This document shows, piece by piece, positions 34,901 to 47,621 of a DNA stretch of 64,000 nt. This stretch comes from Symbiodinium natans (Eukaryota > Sar > Dinophyceae > Suessiales > Symbiodiniaceae). The first letter of the stretch is position 1, and every line of letters begins with the position of its first letter. Under the pieces are notes generated by a model, which saw only the letters and a program-made list of their open reading frames with translations, searched no databases and was not told the origin of the DNA. The stretch spans positions 332,501 to 396,500 of the forward strand of contig CAJNDS010002136.1 in NCBI GenBank assembly GCA_905221605.1, written 5' to 3'. Both the position numbers and the translations under genes were made by a program.

Positions 34901-36392
34901 CATGGTTTTGGGGTTCACAGGGTCCGTAGACCGGACAGCCTGAAAGTGAATGCCGTGAGGCTTGTGTGCCAGGGTTTGGGGCATCGGGGCAGCGTTCTGA
35001 GGTGTGGTGCGTTTAAGTGCTAGGTTTGGGGCACCGATTCTGAGCAGCGTCAAATGAATCCAATGAGAAGCTCTGGCGCGCTCCATTGCGAGCCTACAGC
35101 CCGAAACCCGCAACGACCCGAACAAAAGACTCTGTGAAGCTGGATTGCAAAGCCAAACACTTGACTCTGAGAAAGCAGGCTCTGCAAATTCATAAACCCT
35201 AAACCCCCAAGCCACCAAACCCCGAAAGCCTTCGCTTGAAGGATCTTCAGGATTTAGCGTGGCAGCCACAAGGCTGTGAGGGAGATTTGGGTTTAGGGCT
35301 ATAAGGCTTCGGGTCCATAGGGACTAGGGATTAGGGTTTAGGGTTTAGGGTTTAGGGTTGAGGGTTTAGGGTTTAGGGTTTCGGGTTTAGGGTGTAGGGT
35401 TTTGGGTCTGGGTTAGGGTTTATAGGGTTTAGGGAGTACTAGGGCGCTGGAACCACGTAGGGCCGATGGCGACTAAAAGCCCTGTCCAAGATGCGACGTC
35501 TCTTCACAAGTCTGACCTTTGGCTCAACCTGCTAGACTCCTAAACTCTCTGGAAGCCTCAACCCTACTGCTTGCTATAGCCCCTTACTGTATGCCCCGAA
35601 CCCAAACCCTCACTCTTGCAAATAAACCCTAAACCCTAAACCCTAACCCTAAACCCTAAACCCTAAAAATCTTTCTGGACCCCTTTGCCTCATCGATCTG
35701 ACCCTGCGTCTCCGTCTCCGCCCCTTGGCGAAAAGGTGAGGATGCAGGTGGGCGCAGGAAGAGCTTTCAGGGAGGTTCCCCGGTCCCCTAAGCTCTTAGG
35801 GTTTAGGGTTTAGGGTTTAGAGTTTAGGGTTTAGGGTTTAGGGTCTTCACTTCGGGGGGGGCGGGGACAGAGAGCCGTTTAAAAGCGTTCAGTGCCTTGA
35901 CTTCTAAGTTTTTCTCAGGTGTTTGAGTGTAGGAGTTGCAGAGGTTTGGGCTTTCAACGCCAGCTGCTCAGCTACACAGGAGAAGAACTGCGCCGACACG
36001 TCCAAAGGCGCTGACGCCACAGCCAGCCTTAAGCCCACACGCAACCTCTCTCCATGGTTTAGGGTTTCGGGTTTCGGGTAGCCAGCAAAATCCCAAAAAC
36101 CCCAAACCCTAAACCCCAAACCCTAAACCGTGGTCCCAAACTTATTAACCCTATACCCTAAACCCTAAACCCTGAACCCTAAACCCTAAACCCTGAACCC
36201 TGAACCCTGAACCCTAAACCCTAAACCCTAAACCCTAAACCCTTAACCCTAAACCCTAAACCCTAAACCCTAAACCCTAAACCCTAAACCCTAAACCCTA
36301 AACCCTAGACCCTGAACTGTCGCCTTTCTGCACGTAGCCAAAGGAGTGGGTGAGCTGAAGCACGTTGCCCACGTCCATGCCAAGGAGCTGGC
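31915..36392 (-). CDS. EIF3H: Translation initiation factor eIF3 subunit h, split gene
   Basis: Non-catalytic MPN-domain subunit of the eIF3 complex, which binds the 40S ribosomal subunit in the cytosol. Eight minus-strand exons read in order: 36324-36392 (GQLLGMDVGNVLQLTHSFGY), 35689-35723 (ETETQGQIDE), 34696-34728 (FQMDTLRKLRE), about 33417-33468 (VNVDSNTVGWYQTTHLG), 33136-33166 (FINKDVIHSQ), 32711-32755 (TEIPRSVLVVYDSLQ), 32456-32473 (DSLRPL, only 18 bases) and about 31915-31956 (ALQLTKEFMEMQ). Together they follow the eIF3h MPN core; the plant protein has the same TGQLLGLDVG and REVNVDNNTVGWYQS blocks. Codon phase is kept at nearly every join. The first three donors are GC, two are GT, acceptors mostly AG|G. 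The N-terminal exon before GQLLG and the C-terminal half are not found. Introns of 0.2-1.2 kb contain heptamer arrays and GTG/GTA microsatellites. Confidence 0.9.
34405..34620. repeat. GTG/GTA/GCA trinucleotide tract
   Basis: About 200 bp of GTG, GTA and GCA units, preceded by a less regular AGTAGCAATAG-type stretch from about 34140. It lies in an eIF3h intron, just downstream of the 34696-34728 exon, and creates a poly-Val/Ala plus-strand frame that I do not consider a gene. Confidence 0.8.
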
Positions 36393-37439
36393 CTGTTGCA
36401 GGGCGTTGGATTGCTAAACCCTAAACCCTAAACCCTAAAACCCTAAACCCTAACCCTAAACCCTAGACCCTAGGCCCTAGACCCAAAACCGATTCTGTTA
36501 AGCTTTTGGTAGCGAGGGGGCGCAGAACGTTGGAATGCTTTGGGGCGCTTTTTGGTATTTCTAGGGTTTGGGCTTTCGGCTTGGAGATTTTAGGGTTTAG
36601 GGTTTAGGGGGGGTTTAGGTTGTAAGGCTTAGGCCGGGTTTGAGAGATTATGGCTTCCGTGGCGCCGTATGCATGCACTTTAGATGGTGAGGCTCCCATG
36701 ATGCGAGGTCTTGCATTGGGCACAATGGATTACAAAAACCCCAACTGGCACACCAGGAAACACCATGCAATCTTACGGGGATGGGCACAGCCAGCTTTGG
36801 AAGTTTTGAGCTATGAGCAGCTGCTGTCCCCTCGCCCTCGCCCACACAAGCAACCAAGATGAACTCCCAATACTTTGATACCAGCACGGAGCAATCAAAG
36901 CAACTCAGCTGCATGATGCTGCTGTGGATATTTGACATGTGGATCTCAAACTAAAACCCTGCTCAGCAGGGGATCCAGTGCGAGCTCGCCGCATTGGAAC
37001 ACACTCTTGTGGACGCAGCCACGTGTTTCATGGCAGCGCAAAGTGGCCCGCGCCCTCCACCCCCCAGCCCCACCCTGAACTCTTTCATATGAGAACTGCT
37101 TGAAGATGCAGGGCTAGCTACAAGACAAGGTTAAGACTAGCTTCAGCTATGACAAAAACATAATTATGCCACACGGAACTACTCACGAATGCACCCTAAA
37201 CCCTAAACCCTAAACCCTAAACCCTAAGCCCTAAGCCCTAAACCCCAAACCCTAAACCCTAAACCCTAAACATAATTTCAAGGAGAGTGCGCATCCATAC
37301 GATGCCTTGAACGATGCAACCCGAAGGGGTGGGGGGGGCCAGAACCTTCGGTCTCTGGAGCGGAAGCCACTTGGTTTAGGGTTTAGGGTTTAGGGTTTGG
37401 GGTTTAGGGTTTAGCGTTTAGGGTTTAGGGTTTAGGGTT

Positions 37440-37572
37440 TACTTGGAGGCTCATGGTACTTATTGACCTAATACTACCTGTGCTTATAACCAATTTTGTC
37501 CTTCTTAGGGCACTTGAAGTGGGTTTTTGGTACAGTCATGACTGGTTAAGAAGTACCATGAACCTCCAAGTA
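37440..37572. repeat. Inverted-repeat element, family C
   Basis: TACTTGGAGGCTCATGGTAC and GTACCATGAACCTCCAAGTA bracket a centre with CTTAGGGCACTTGAAG. Both outer ends touch TTTAGGG arrays directly. Confidence 0.8.
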
Positions 37573-38949
37573 GGGTTTAGGGTTGAGGGTTTATGGGTCG
37601 AGGATCAGGAGTGACTTGCCCTGCGCAGCATCGGACCTTAGCTCACAGCTTCGACTTCTGCCAACTCCAAACCCAAACGCTCTTGGGGTTTGGGCTTCGG
37701 ATGGTCTTTGGGGACTTGAAGGCTTCAGGGTTTAGGGTTTAGGGTTTAGGTTGAGGGTCTAGGGTTTAGGGTTTAGGGTTTAGAGTTTAGGGTTTAGGGT
37801 TTAGGGTTTAGGGCTTAGGGTCTAGGGTTTAGGGTTTAGGGTTCAGGGCTTCAGATTTGGGTTTGGGCGGAAAGAGGGAGAGGTCAAGGCTTACCTCACG
37901 GGATCGCAGCTGCAGGTCCCTCCTATGTCTCGTCGTTTTGTCTCCTTGCAGCTTCGAATCGAAACCTCCGTAGGGTTTAGGGTTTAGGGTTTAGGGTTCA
38001 GGGTTCAGGGTTCAGGGTTTAGGGTTTAGGGTTTAGTTTTGTAGAGCTACGCTTGCACCCCTTGAACCCAACGACGGAGCACGCGGGCAGGCTTCTAGAC
38101 CTCTCTCAGGCCCATCCGCAGGCCCATCATAGAAACCCTGAACCCTAAACCCTAAACCTCTAAACTTTTAAGCCTGAAGTCCAAAAACGTTCCTCCTTCT
38201 TCATATCAAAGCCAAGGGGGCAGAAACTCGCTGCTTCAGGGGCTGCCAGGAACGCGCCATGCCCTTGAGCCTGAGGATGAGCCTCGGAGTTTGCGTTCAA
38301 GGCTCAACATGGTTTAGGGTTTAGGGTTTAGGGTTTTGGGTTTAGGGTTTAGGGTTTAGGGCTAAACTTGCCCTAGGCCGCAAACCCCCACACCCCCCAA
38401 TGGCCCAAAATTAGCTACAGGGCTTGGGCTTTTCTTTTGCTCTATATGAACTGGGTTTTTGGCGCTTGTTCTGGGCCTGGGATCCTGCACAAAACCCGCC
38501 GCAAAAACCGTAAATAATGTTCTGGACAACATCGGACATGTTCCTGAACCCTAAACCCTAAACCCTAAACCCTAAACCCTAAACCCTAAACCCTAAACCC
38601 TAAACCCTAAACCCTAAACCCTAAACCCTAAACCCTAACCCTTAACCCTAAACCCTAAACCCTAAACCCTAAACCCTAAACCCTAAACCCTAAACCCTAA
38701 ACCCTAAACCTCAAACCCTACACCCTGAACCCTAAAGCCCTCAACCACAACTCCTGAGCCTCAGCCGTCAAAAACTTTGCTCCCAGTGGCGGCTCCATGG
38801 CTGGGGAGCTCCCGATGCCGACCTCGGCCGCGTTTCAGTACTGTAAGGAGCCGGAAAAATGAGAATAGGGTTTAGGGTTTAGGGCTTAGGGTTTAGGGTT
38901 TAGGGTTTCGGGTTTCGGGTTTAGGTTTTAGGGTTTAGAGTTTAGGGCT

Positions 38950-39067
38950 ACTATAGGGGCCTTAATAATGAGAATAGGGTTTTTGGGGGGTTACTATAGT
39001 ATAAGTAGAAAGGGACCATACGGGAATATTGTTAGTACTTAATTCCGACCCCTAAAATACTAGGGCC
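38950..39067. repeat. Inverted-repeat element, family D
   Basis: CTACTATAGGGGCCTTAATA at the left and ACCCCTAAAATACTAGGG at the right. The interior GAATAGGGTTTTTGGGGGG and CATACGGGAATATTG is shared with 17396 and 22317. Confidence 0.65.
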
Positions 39068-39250
39068 ACGGAGTCTTCCGTCCCAGGCTTTAAAAAAAAT
39101 TGCGCGATGCGAGATGTTGAAGTCGCCCTCTCTGCCTGTCACAAGGCTACACCCCTACCCTAAACCCGAAACCCGAAACCCGAAACCCTAAATCCTAAAC
39201 CTTAAACCCTAAACCCTAAGCCCTAAACCCTAAACCCGAAACCCCATCTC

Positions 39251-40204
39251 CAGCTTCCGGGACCGACAGCGCCGCCACGCCGATGCTCCAGGCAGCCGCC
39301 ATGGTTCCCAGGAACCTCCACCGATCTCTTGCAGCATCGTAGCGGTTTAGGGTTTAGGGTTTAGGGTTTAGGGTTTAGGGGTTAGGGTTTAGGGTTTGGG
39401 GTTTGGGGTTTAGGGTTTGGGGTTCAGGGAGTGCTTCAAGCTCAGAGGTTAAGATGTCGCAGGCAAGTAGGAAGCTTTTGTGCAGAGTTTTCGGAGGGTT
39501 TAGGGTTTAGGGTTCAGGGGTTTAGGGAAAGTATCAAGGACCTGGGAGGGTTGTAGACCAATGGCAAACGGCAAAAAAACTACGCCTGAAACTGCACGAG
39601 TGGTTATATTAAATAACAAGCGAGTGAAACGAACGTGTGAATTTAATGTAGTTTATAGGGAGCGTGCAAAAAAACCCTTAAAATGATATTAAATGCGGCG
39701 TCCTTTGAGGGTACCCTCTGTCTTTCACTTTTTGTGGCGTCCCTAGTTTAATATTGGACTTCAAAAGATTGAAACCCTAAACCCTAAACCCTAGACCTAA
39801 ACCCTAAACCCTAAACCCTAAACCCTAAACCTAAACCCTAAACCCTAAACCCTAAACCTAAACCCTAAACCCTCAACCCCTTCAAGAACGACTCTGCGAC
39901 TCTGTTTCGCTCACCCCATGAAGGGCACTGTCTAAACCCTAAACCCTAAACTCTACTATTGCTTATAAGTACCCTGAATCTCCAGGTAATGGGGGCAGGG
40001 GCCTCCCCGAGCTGGTCTGCACGGCAACGCTGCCTTGGACTGGATCGCTTGGACCCGGGTTTTCCGCTGTTTAGGGTTTAGTGTTTAAGGTTTAGGGTTG
40101 AGGGTTTCGGGTTTCGGGTTTAGGGTGACACGGTCTAGGGCTAAGGCTTAAAAGAGACAGATTTCGCAGTCGCACGCACACACCCACACCCACCCACACC
40201 CACC

Positions 40205-40253
<49 letters not shown>

Positions 40254-43200
40254 GTATATATGTATGTCTGTGTATATAAATATTTGTGGTCGCCCCCCCC
40301 CCCCCCAAGATGCACCCCCAAGGCGATACTGCAGAGCACGGCCACCCTCTCGGCACTGCTTGCAGTACTCAATCTCGAGGGTCCTCCCTGTGCACATGCT
40401 GCGGATACTGCTGCGCAGCACTTTTGTCCCTTCAGCGAACTTAATGCGCTTGACGATATCCCACTTGTTTTCTCCTTTGGGAACGATGAAAACCTGCCTG
40501 TCGTAGGGCGTTTCGTTTTGACCGTTCATGCGGATAGGATGTGGGAGATCACTGTAGTGTTGTTGGAAAAACAACTCTTCGATCTTCTGGAAGGCCAATT
40601 AACCCTCCCAGTTCATGAGTCCAGCGAGGAACTGCGCCTTTTTACCTCATCGGTGATCTCATCCTTGGCCGGGAGATTTCCGACCGTGATGCACGTGATG
40701 CAGCCCGGCTCTTTGTGCACAACGATGGGCTTCTCTTGAGGACATCAGTGTGAGAGATTGCCTCATCAAAGGTAATCGCGCCATGGACTGTGCCAGAGAC
40801 ACTGGACGATGTGGAGCCCTGCTGGCCATTGCGGCGCAAAGTGTCGCGCCTAGGAAATCAAAAGACTTTGAGCATCAAACAGAATGCTCAGAAAGGGCTG
40901 GCAGCTCTTGGAGCGCAAGCGATACTCAACTGTGAGACGCAACGCTGCAACACATTTTAGCACTGCAAAGACTTACTGGTTGATGGTGGCCACCTACTGA
41001 GGAGATTGGAAAGCGAGCGCGTACTTTTTGGCAGTAGCCAGGACAAGGCAAGGCCTTTCCAGGGCTGCTTCGAGTCTGGGTCTAAGCTTTAACGATAACT
41101 TGGCCCCCTACCCTCTAGAAGACCACGCTACAAGAAATGACGACAGCAAACCTATTCTGGAACCCCGAACATAAATCTCCCAATCCTACGCCTAAACTAA
41201 CCCATCGCCCATGACTGGGGCCACCACAGCGAAGCTGCTGGCCGGAACGGGTTCAGGGTTTTGTGGGTCTTCACAGCACGGCTTTGTTTAGATGAAAGGG
41301 CTTATGGGACTTAAAGGGCTTACAGGGCTGACCGGGTTTATGGTGGTTGTGGGGCTTGTAGTGTTTTGCAGGTTAGGGCTGAGCGCTTTTTATAGGGATG
41401 TCTAGGATCAGGGTTTTGGGCCAGGGGGACGCTATATCTTTGAGGCCTGTATTAAGGTTCTAGGAGCTGAGTTAAGGGTAGGGGCTTCTCTAGCAGTCAG
41501 AAGTCCCAAGGCCCGCGTATCATGCTAAATGAACCGTGCTAGCTAAGGTGGCACCGGTACCTAGTTTAATTCACGAACTTACTCTTAGTTTCGTCCCGTT
41601 TTGTATAGGGATCAGCGCTAGTGCTGAAAGCGCCAGCGCGGGCTGAGGAAGGATTGGGGGCTAAACCGCAGTTGTAGGGTTTTGGGGGGCTTATAGGGAT
41701 TAGGGTTCGGGCTTCAGGGCTACAGTTCTCGATCCACCATCCAGCACACCCAAACCACAACCAGCCAAGTTCCCGTTTCAATCCTAGCTCCCCCCCCCCT
41801 CGTCGAGGTCGATGGTGGTTCCACTGTCCTGGAGCAGGGAGCCCCTGCAGAGGATCTGCTCGCTGCCCAGAAGGGGCCGCAACGGCCGTCCTGGAGCTTT
41901 TTGCTGGGAAAGACGTCCAGCAGCAGTGCCGCCATCTCCATTGCGATCCTTTCTTGCTCATGACTTTACAGCAAGTCATCTGAGGCCGGTACCTGAGAAA
42001 ACCTAGGTCGGGGGTCGGGGGGGGGGGCATACCATACATATATATATATATATATGCATACGCAAACACACACAGAGACGAAGAAGAAGGGAGGTCATGG
42101 AAATGTTAGCTGCGTACATGATTGCAGCAAGGCACACAACCTGATGGAGAGTTTTCGCCCGCAGCCCTGAAGACCGGAACCCGAGCATGGTAAAAAAAAT
42201 CCAAAAAACTACTATTTGCTTAAGAGCCCCCCAAAAAAATCCCTATATTGCCCCTTTAAGGAAGAGTCTTTTTATTATTCTTTTTTGGGGGGGGTGGTTC
42301 TTAAGCAACTAGTAGAAAGCACCTTCATGTCGTCTCAAACCTCAAAGAACATGCTCGAACCTCCATAACCTCAAGTCTGCAGCCCGATCAACGCCCTCAA
42401 AAGAACAAACACGATCCAGCTCCCGGCCAGCGTCTCAGCGACATGCCACCACCAAGTTGGGCAGCTACGCTCCACCTCGCGGTTTAAGGCTTGGGCACGT
42501 TTGGGCTTGAGGCCCTTTGGGGGTCTTTGGGGTCTTTGGGATCTTTGGGGCCTTTGGGGGGCCTTCGGGGCCTTTGGGGGCCCAGCCCTCCATATTCATT
42601 GCTCCCCAGCTCTGGAGCTTTGAACAGTCTCGCCCCAAACCCTAAACCCCAAACCCCAAACCCCAAGCCCTACCCCAACCCTAAACCCCAAACCCCAAGC
42701 CCTAAACCCCAAACCCTAAACCCCAAACCCTCAATCCTAAACCCTAAAGCCCTCGCCCCAGGCGCCAGAAGCCGTCTCCCAGCGGCCAGCCCTCCACAGC
42801 TGCCAGGATGGCACCGACCTGAGCTCCGGGGTTCTCTGAAACTTTTAGGGTTTAGGGTTTAGGGTTTAGGGTTTAGGGTTTAAGGTTCAGCATCTCAAAG
42901 TTCAAGCATTCACTAGGCTGGCAGCTTTTCAAGCGCCCGAAAAGTACCCACCCACCCAGAGAATCCCATACCATTAGATCATAAAAGTTTCACACGCAAC
43001 CCAAATTCTTAACCCTACGCTCTCGTCCCTGAACCTTCAACCACCGTAGAACCCTCAGCCCTGAACCCTTGAACCCTAAATTTTAGGGCTCCTCAACCCT
43101 CATGCTAGCCAGTGGCTTTGCAAATGACCCAAAGAAGGGGGGCGGAGCCAGTGGCTTTGCAAATGACCCAAAGAAGGGGGGCGGAGGGGCGGGGGGGAGG

Positions 43201-46200
43201 CAGGGGGGGGGCAGGGGGGGGGCAAGGGGGGGGGGCAGGGGGGGGGGGGGGGCGGGCCAGGGGGGGGGGGGGGCAGGGGGGGGGGGCAGGGGGGGTGCAG
43301 GGGGGGGGCAGGGGGGGGCCAAGGACCTTGCCCACTGATTTTCGGACCTTGCCCGCTAAATTTCGGACCTTGCCCGCTAATTTTCGGACCTTGCCTGCTA
43401 ATTTTCGGACCTTGCCCGCTAATTTTCGGACCTTGCCCGCTTTTTTTCGGACCTTGCCCGCTAATTTTCGGACCTTGCCCGCTAATTTTCGGACCTTGCC
43501 CACTAATTTTCGGACCTTGCCCGCTAATTTTCGGGCCTTTCCCGGGTCCGAAAATTAGCGGGCAAGGTCCGAAAATTAGCGGGCAAGGTCCGAAAATTAG
43601 TGGGCAAGGTCCGCAAATCAGTGGGCAAGGTCGTGGGTCAGCGGGCAAGGTCCGAAAATTAGTGGGCAAGGTCGTGGGGCAGCCAATGGACCTTGCCCGC
43701 TGATTTTCGGACCTTGCCCGCTAATTTTCGGACCTTGCCCGCTAATTTTCGGACCTTGCCCGCTAATTTTCGGACCTTGCCCACTAATTTTCGGACCTTG
43801 CCCGCAAAGCCATTAACATTTATATTATATATGAAAGAGTGGTTTAGGGTTTAGGGTTTAGGGTTTCGGGTTTAGGGTCCCTAACACCCCTAGTTAGAAT
43901 TTATCTGGTTCTGGGCAGTTGCCTAAGCACTGAATACTGCACTGGCTGCTTCTACAACGAGGGGGCCGCGCGAAGCCTATAGGAGCCTGAATAAGTAGAA
44001 GAGGGTTTCGGGTTGTTTTTTATATTAATAAAGGGATCAGAAGTGAATACTACTCTTAGTAGCCCAGTAACCATATTCTAATAAGGGCACCTTTTTTTGG
44101 GTTGGTTACTTTGTAAGGGAACCCATAACCAAAAAAGGGCAAAAGGTACCACTGGGCTACTAAGTAAAAACCTAAACCCTAAACCCTAAACCCTAAACCC
44201 TAAACCCTAAACCCTAAACCTCTCTACCATACACACCTAAATGTTAAACACGAATTTGGCGTTTCGACCCCCATTGTTCAGCACGAATTTGGCGTTTTCA
44301 CCCGTCTGACCCATTTGGCCCTCCATTGTTCAGCACGAATTTGGCGTTTTAACCCGTCTGACCCATTTGCCCCCCCATTGTTCAGCACGAATTTGGCGTT
44401 TTGACACATCTGACCCATCTGGACCCCCATTGTTCAGCACGAATTTGGCGCTTTGATCTGTCTGACCCACTTGGACCCCCATTGCCCAGCACGAATTTGG
44501 CGTTTTGACCCGTCTGACCCATTTGGACCCCCATTGTTCAGCACGAATTTGGCGTTTTGACCCGTCTGACCCATTTAGACCCCCATTGTTCAGCACGAAT
44601 TTGGCGTTTTGACCCGTCTGACACGAATTTGGCGTTCCCTAAACCCTAAACCCCAAACCCTAAACCCTAAACCCCAAACCCCAAACCCTAAACCCTACAC
44701 TAACCCTATAAACCCTAAGCCTACAAGCCTGAATCTGCTTCAGCGCCAAGCAACCCAGAGAGCCATGAGGCTCACGAAGACCGGGGTCACCACGCCGACG
44801 GCGGCTGCAAAACCTGGGGGGGTTTAGGGTTTTGGGTTTTTGGGTTTAGGGTTTAGGGTCTAAATTTAGGGTTTAGGGTTCGGGGTATTTCCCAGAATTT
44901 TTTCGGGAGGATCCCACAAGTACATCCCTTTAAGGGTTCCTAAGAATGACCCAGGAGTAGCATATCCCCCAAGAAAAAGGGCTCCAAAAACCGGCACCCC
45001 AAGCCCTCAACCCTAAACCACAAACCCCAACCCCTAAACCCCAAACCCCACATCCTAAACCCTAAACCCTAAACCCTAAACCCTAAACCCTTAACCCTGA
45101 GTCGCAACCCTAAACTCTAAACCCTAAACCCCAGAACCCTCGGCACGCAGGCCAGGCGGCGCAGCAGGGCTCGCCGTGCACCACCAGTTTCCTCGGAGAC
45201 TTCGTGCCCAGGCCGTGTGGCTTAAAGGGGTAAAAGGAGGGACCCTAGAAGAAGGGACCCTTTATCTTACTCCCCTATATAACCCTTATATATAATGTAT
45301 ATATATATATATATACCTTATACAAAAAAAGAGACACTATATACCCAAGTAGCCCCCCAAAATACCCCTAAATAAACCCTAAGGTCTCTTGTAAGGGTCC
45401 CTCCTTTAGTCCCTTGAGGTGCCACTTGGAGTAGCTTCAGTCCGGGGCCGGGGGGCTCGAATCCTAGCCGTGACAATCAATGAGCAAGCTACGCGCAGAG
45501 TGCAGGGGTAAGGTTTCGGGGCTTAAGATTAAAGCCGACAGTCCAAACCTCAGAGAGCTGGTCGTCCTACTAAACCCTAAACCCTAAACCCTAAACCCTA
45601 AACCCTAAACCCTAAACCCTAAACCCTAAACCCTAAACCCTAAACCTAGATCTGGCTGGGGCTTTGTTCTTGCGCAGGATTGGGCGATCGAAGCTTGGTG
45701 TGGTGGTTCGCTCCCGGGCTGAACTCACAGGCGCCAAATGAAGGAGAGCCGAGTCATGTCTCACGCGGTGCAGCACCACGCACATCATGAAGCCTTCCTA
45801 CCTCCTGAACTCATGACGTGCTGGCGCTGCACCAAGTGACATAAGACTTGGCTTTCCTTCGTCTGCGATGCGCGCGCTCTACACCTCGCGTTGAGCCAGC
45901 CCGACTAAGCGTTTACAATTACTGCATGCACATACGCTCCAGATGCTCTGAAGTAGTACATTCCAAATGCCATGCCGTAACACTGCAAAACATAACTTGG
46001 CTCTGGTTGGGGCGATGCTACGAGTCATGTGAGCGACCTTGTACAAACGGCGCTTGGCTTGGCTGTGGCTTCCATGGCTCCGTTCTGGTGGCCTCGGCTA
46101 CCCTAAACCCTTAACCCTCAACCCTAAACCCTAAACCCTAAGCCCTAAACCCTGAAATACTTGTCATACAATAATTGCACCCCAGGCACCCCGCTTTTGC

Positions 46201-47589
46201 AAACGTGTTTCCTAGTCCGAGCCTGCAGGTTGCTATACACTTACACCACCCGTTGGGGTTTAGAGGGTTTAGGGCTCAGGGCTCGGGGCTGAGGGCTGAG
46301 GGCTGAGGGCCTAGGGTTTAGGGCTTAGGGCTTAGGTAGGGTTTAGGGGCTGGTGGGCGGGCGGGGGTGGGCGGGGAAACCACCGGCCTCCAGCCGGCAG
46401 AGCCAGACCCAAAAGAAACAAACCGGGGACTCTGGGAACCCATGAAATAAGAAAACCTAAACCCCCCAAACCCCCCCTAAAACCCCTCTAAACCCCACCT
46501 AAACCCACCCTACATCCCCCTCAACTGAAAGACAGTCACTGCAAGCAAGCAACACCCATGTGGGGGCCGAAGCCCAGGCGCTTCATGAGCGGATCGAGGG
46601 GCTCGCCTCCGAGCTGCGGCTTGGGCGGAGGGGCTTGGGGAGGGTTGCTTGGGGTGCAGGGTTGAGGAGGTTGAGGGGGTTGAGGGGATTGAGGGGGTTA
46701 TGGGGTTCATCCGATTCAGCCGCAGCTCCCAGCAGAGTCACAGGCGAAGGCTGTTCTCAACAGCACGAATCCTTGCCTAAGCCTTCCTGACCAATTTCTA
46801 TGCGCAGTTCAGGGATTGGTTTAAGCTCCGGCTACAACCACCCAAACGACGGCCCGGCGGCTGAGCATGTTCATGCCCGTGCAGAGGATAAGGAAACCCA
46901 CCGTGCTGGCGCAAATCCTGGCATCGTTCAGGGTGCACTTTCTTGAGGCTTTTAGGGTTGACGTCTTAAGAATTTAAGCTTGTAGGGCTTAGGATTTCAA
47001 GCCAAAAACCCTATAAACCTTTGTATAGCAACAGGACTGTGACAGGAGTCGAACTCAGAATCCTGTCGGTTTGAACGTCTTCGGCTCTTCGGGTGTGGGG
47101 TCGAGGGCCAAGGGGCCAGGTTTTGGGTTTTGGGTTTGGGGTCCAACGTGAAGTGCTTTTGCAAGCTGGCAACACAGGTACAGTGGCCGTAAAAACAGAC
47201 TTGAAGCCTATGGGATTTAGGGTTTTTGAGTGTATCTTGCTTAGGAAAGGATCCTCAGAAACCCACTCAGCCCCTGTATTTGCTTAAGCTCTATACAACT
47301 ACCGGCTTGAACCCCCCAACCCCTAAACCCTAACAACCCTAAACCCTAACTTGAACCCCCCAACCCCTAAACCCTGATAACCCTAATAACCCTAAACCCT
47401 AACCCCTAACCCTGACCCCCCCCCCCCCCCCCCCCCACACAAAAAAAAAAAAAACCTAATAACACCCCCCCCCCCAAAAAAAAATATCTTAAACCCTAAA
47501 CGCTATACCCTAAACCCTAAACCCTAAACCCTAACCCCTAGACCCTAAACCCTAAACCCTAAACCCTAAACTTTAAACCCTAAACCCTA

Positions 47590-47621
<32 letters not shown>

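Noticed and set aside
43083-43669. 148- and 189-codon frames with seven-residue periodicity
   Set aside because: The 21 bp repeat leaves several frames open at once on both strands, so coding is not indicated.
47041-47090. tRNA-like B-box (AGTTCGACTCC) on the minus strand
   Set aside because: No matching A-box, anticodon arm or acceptor stem could be built around it.
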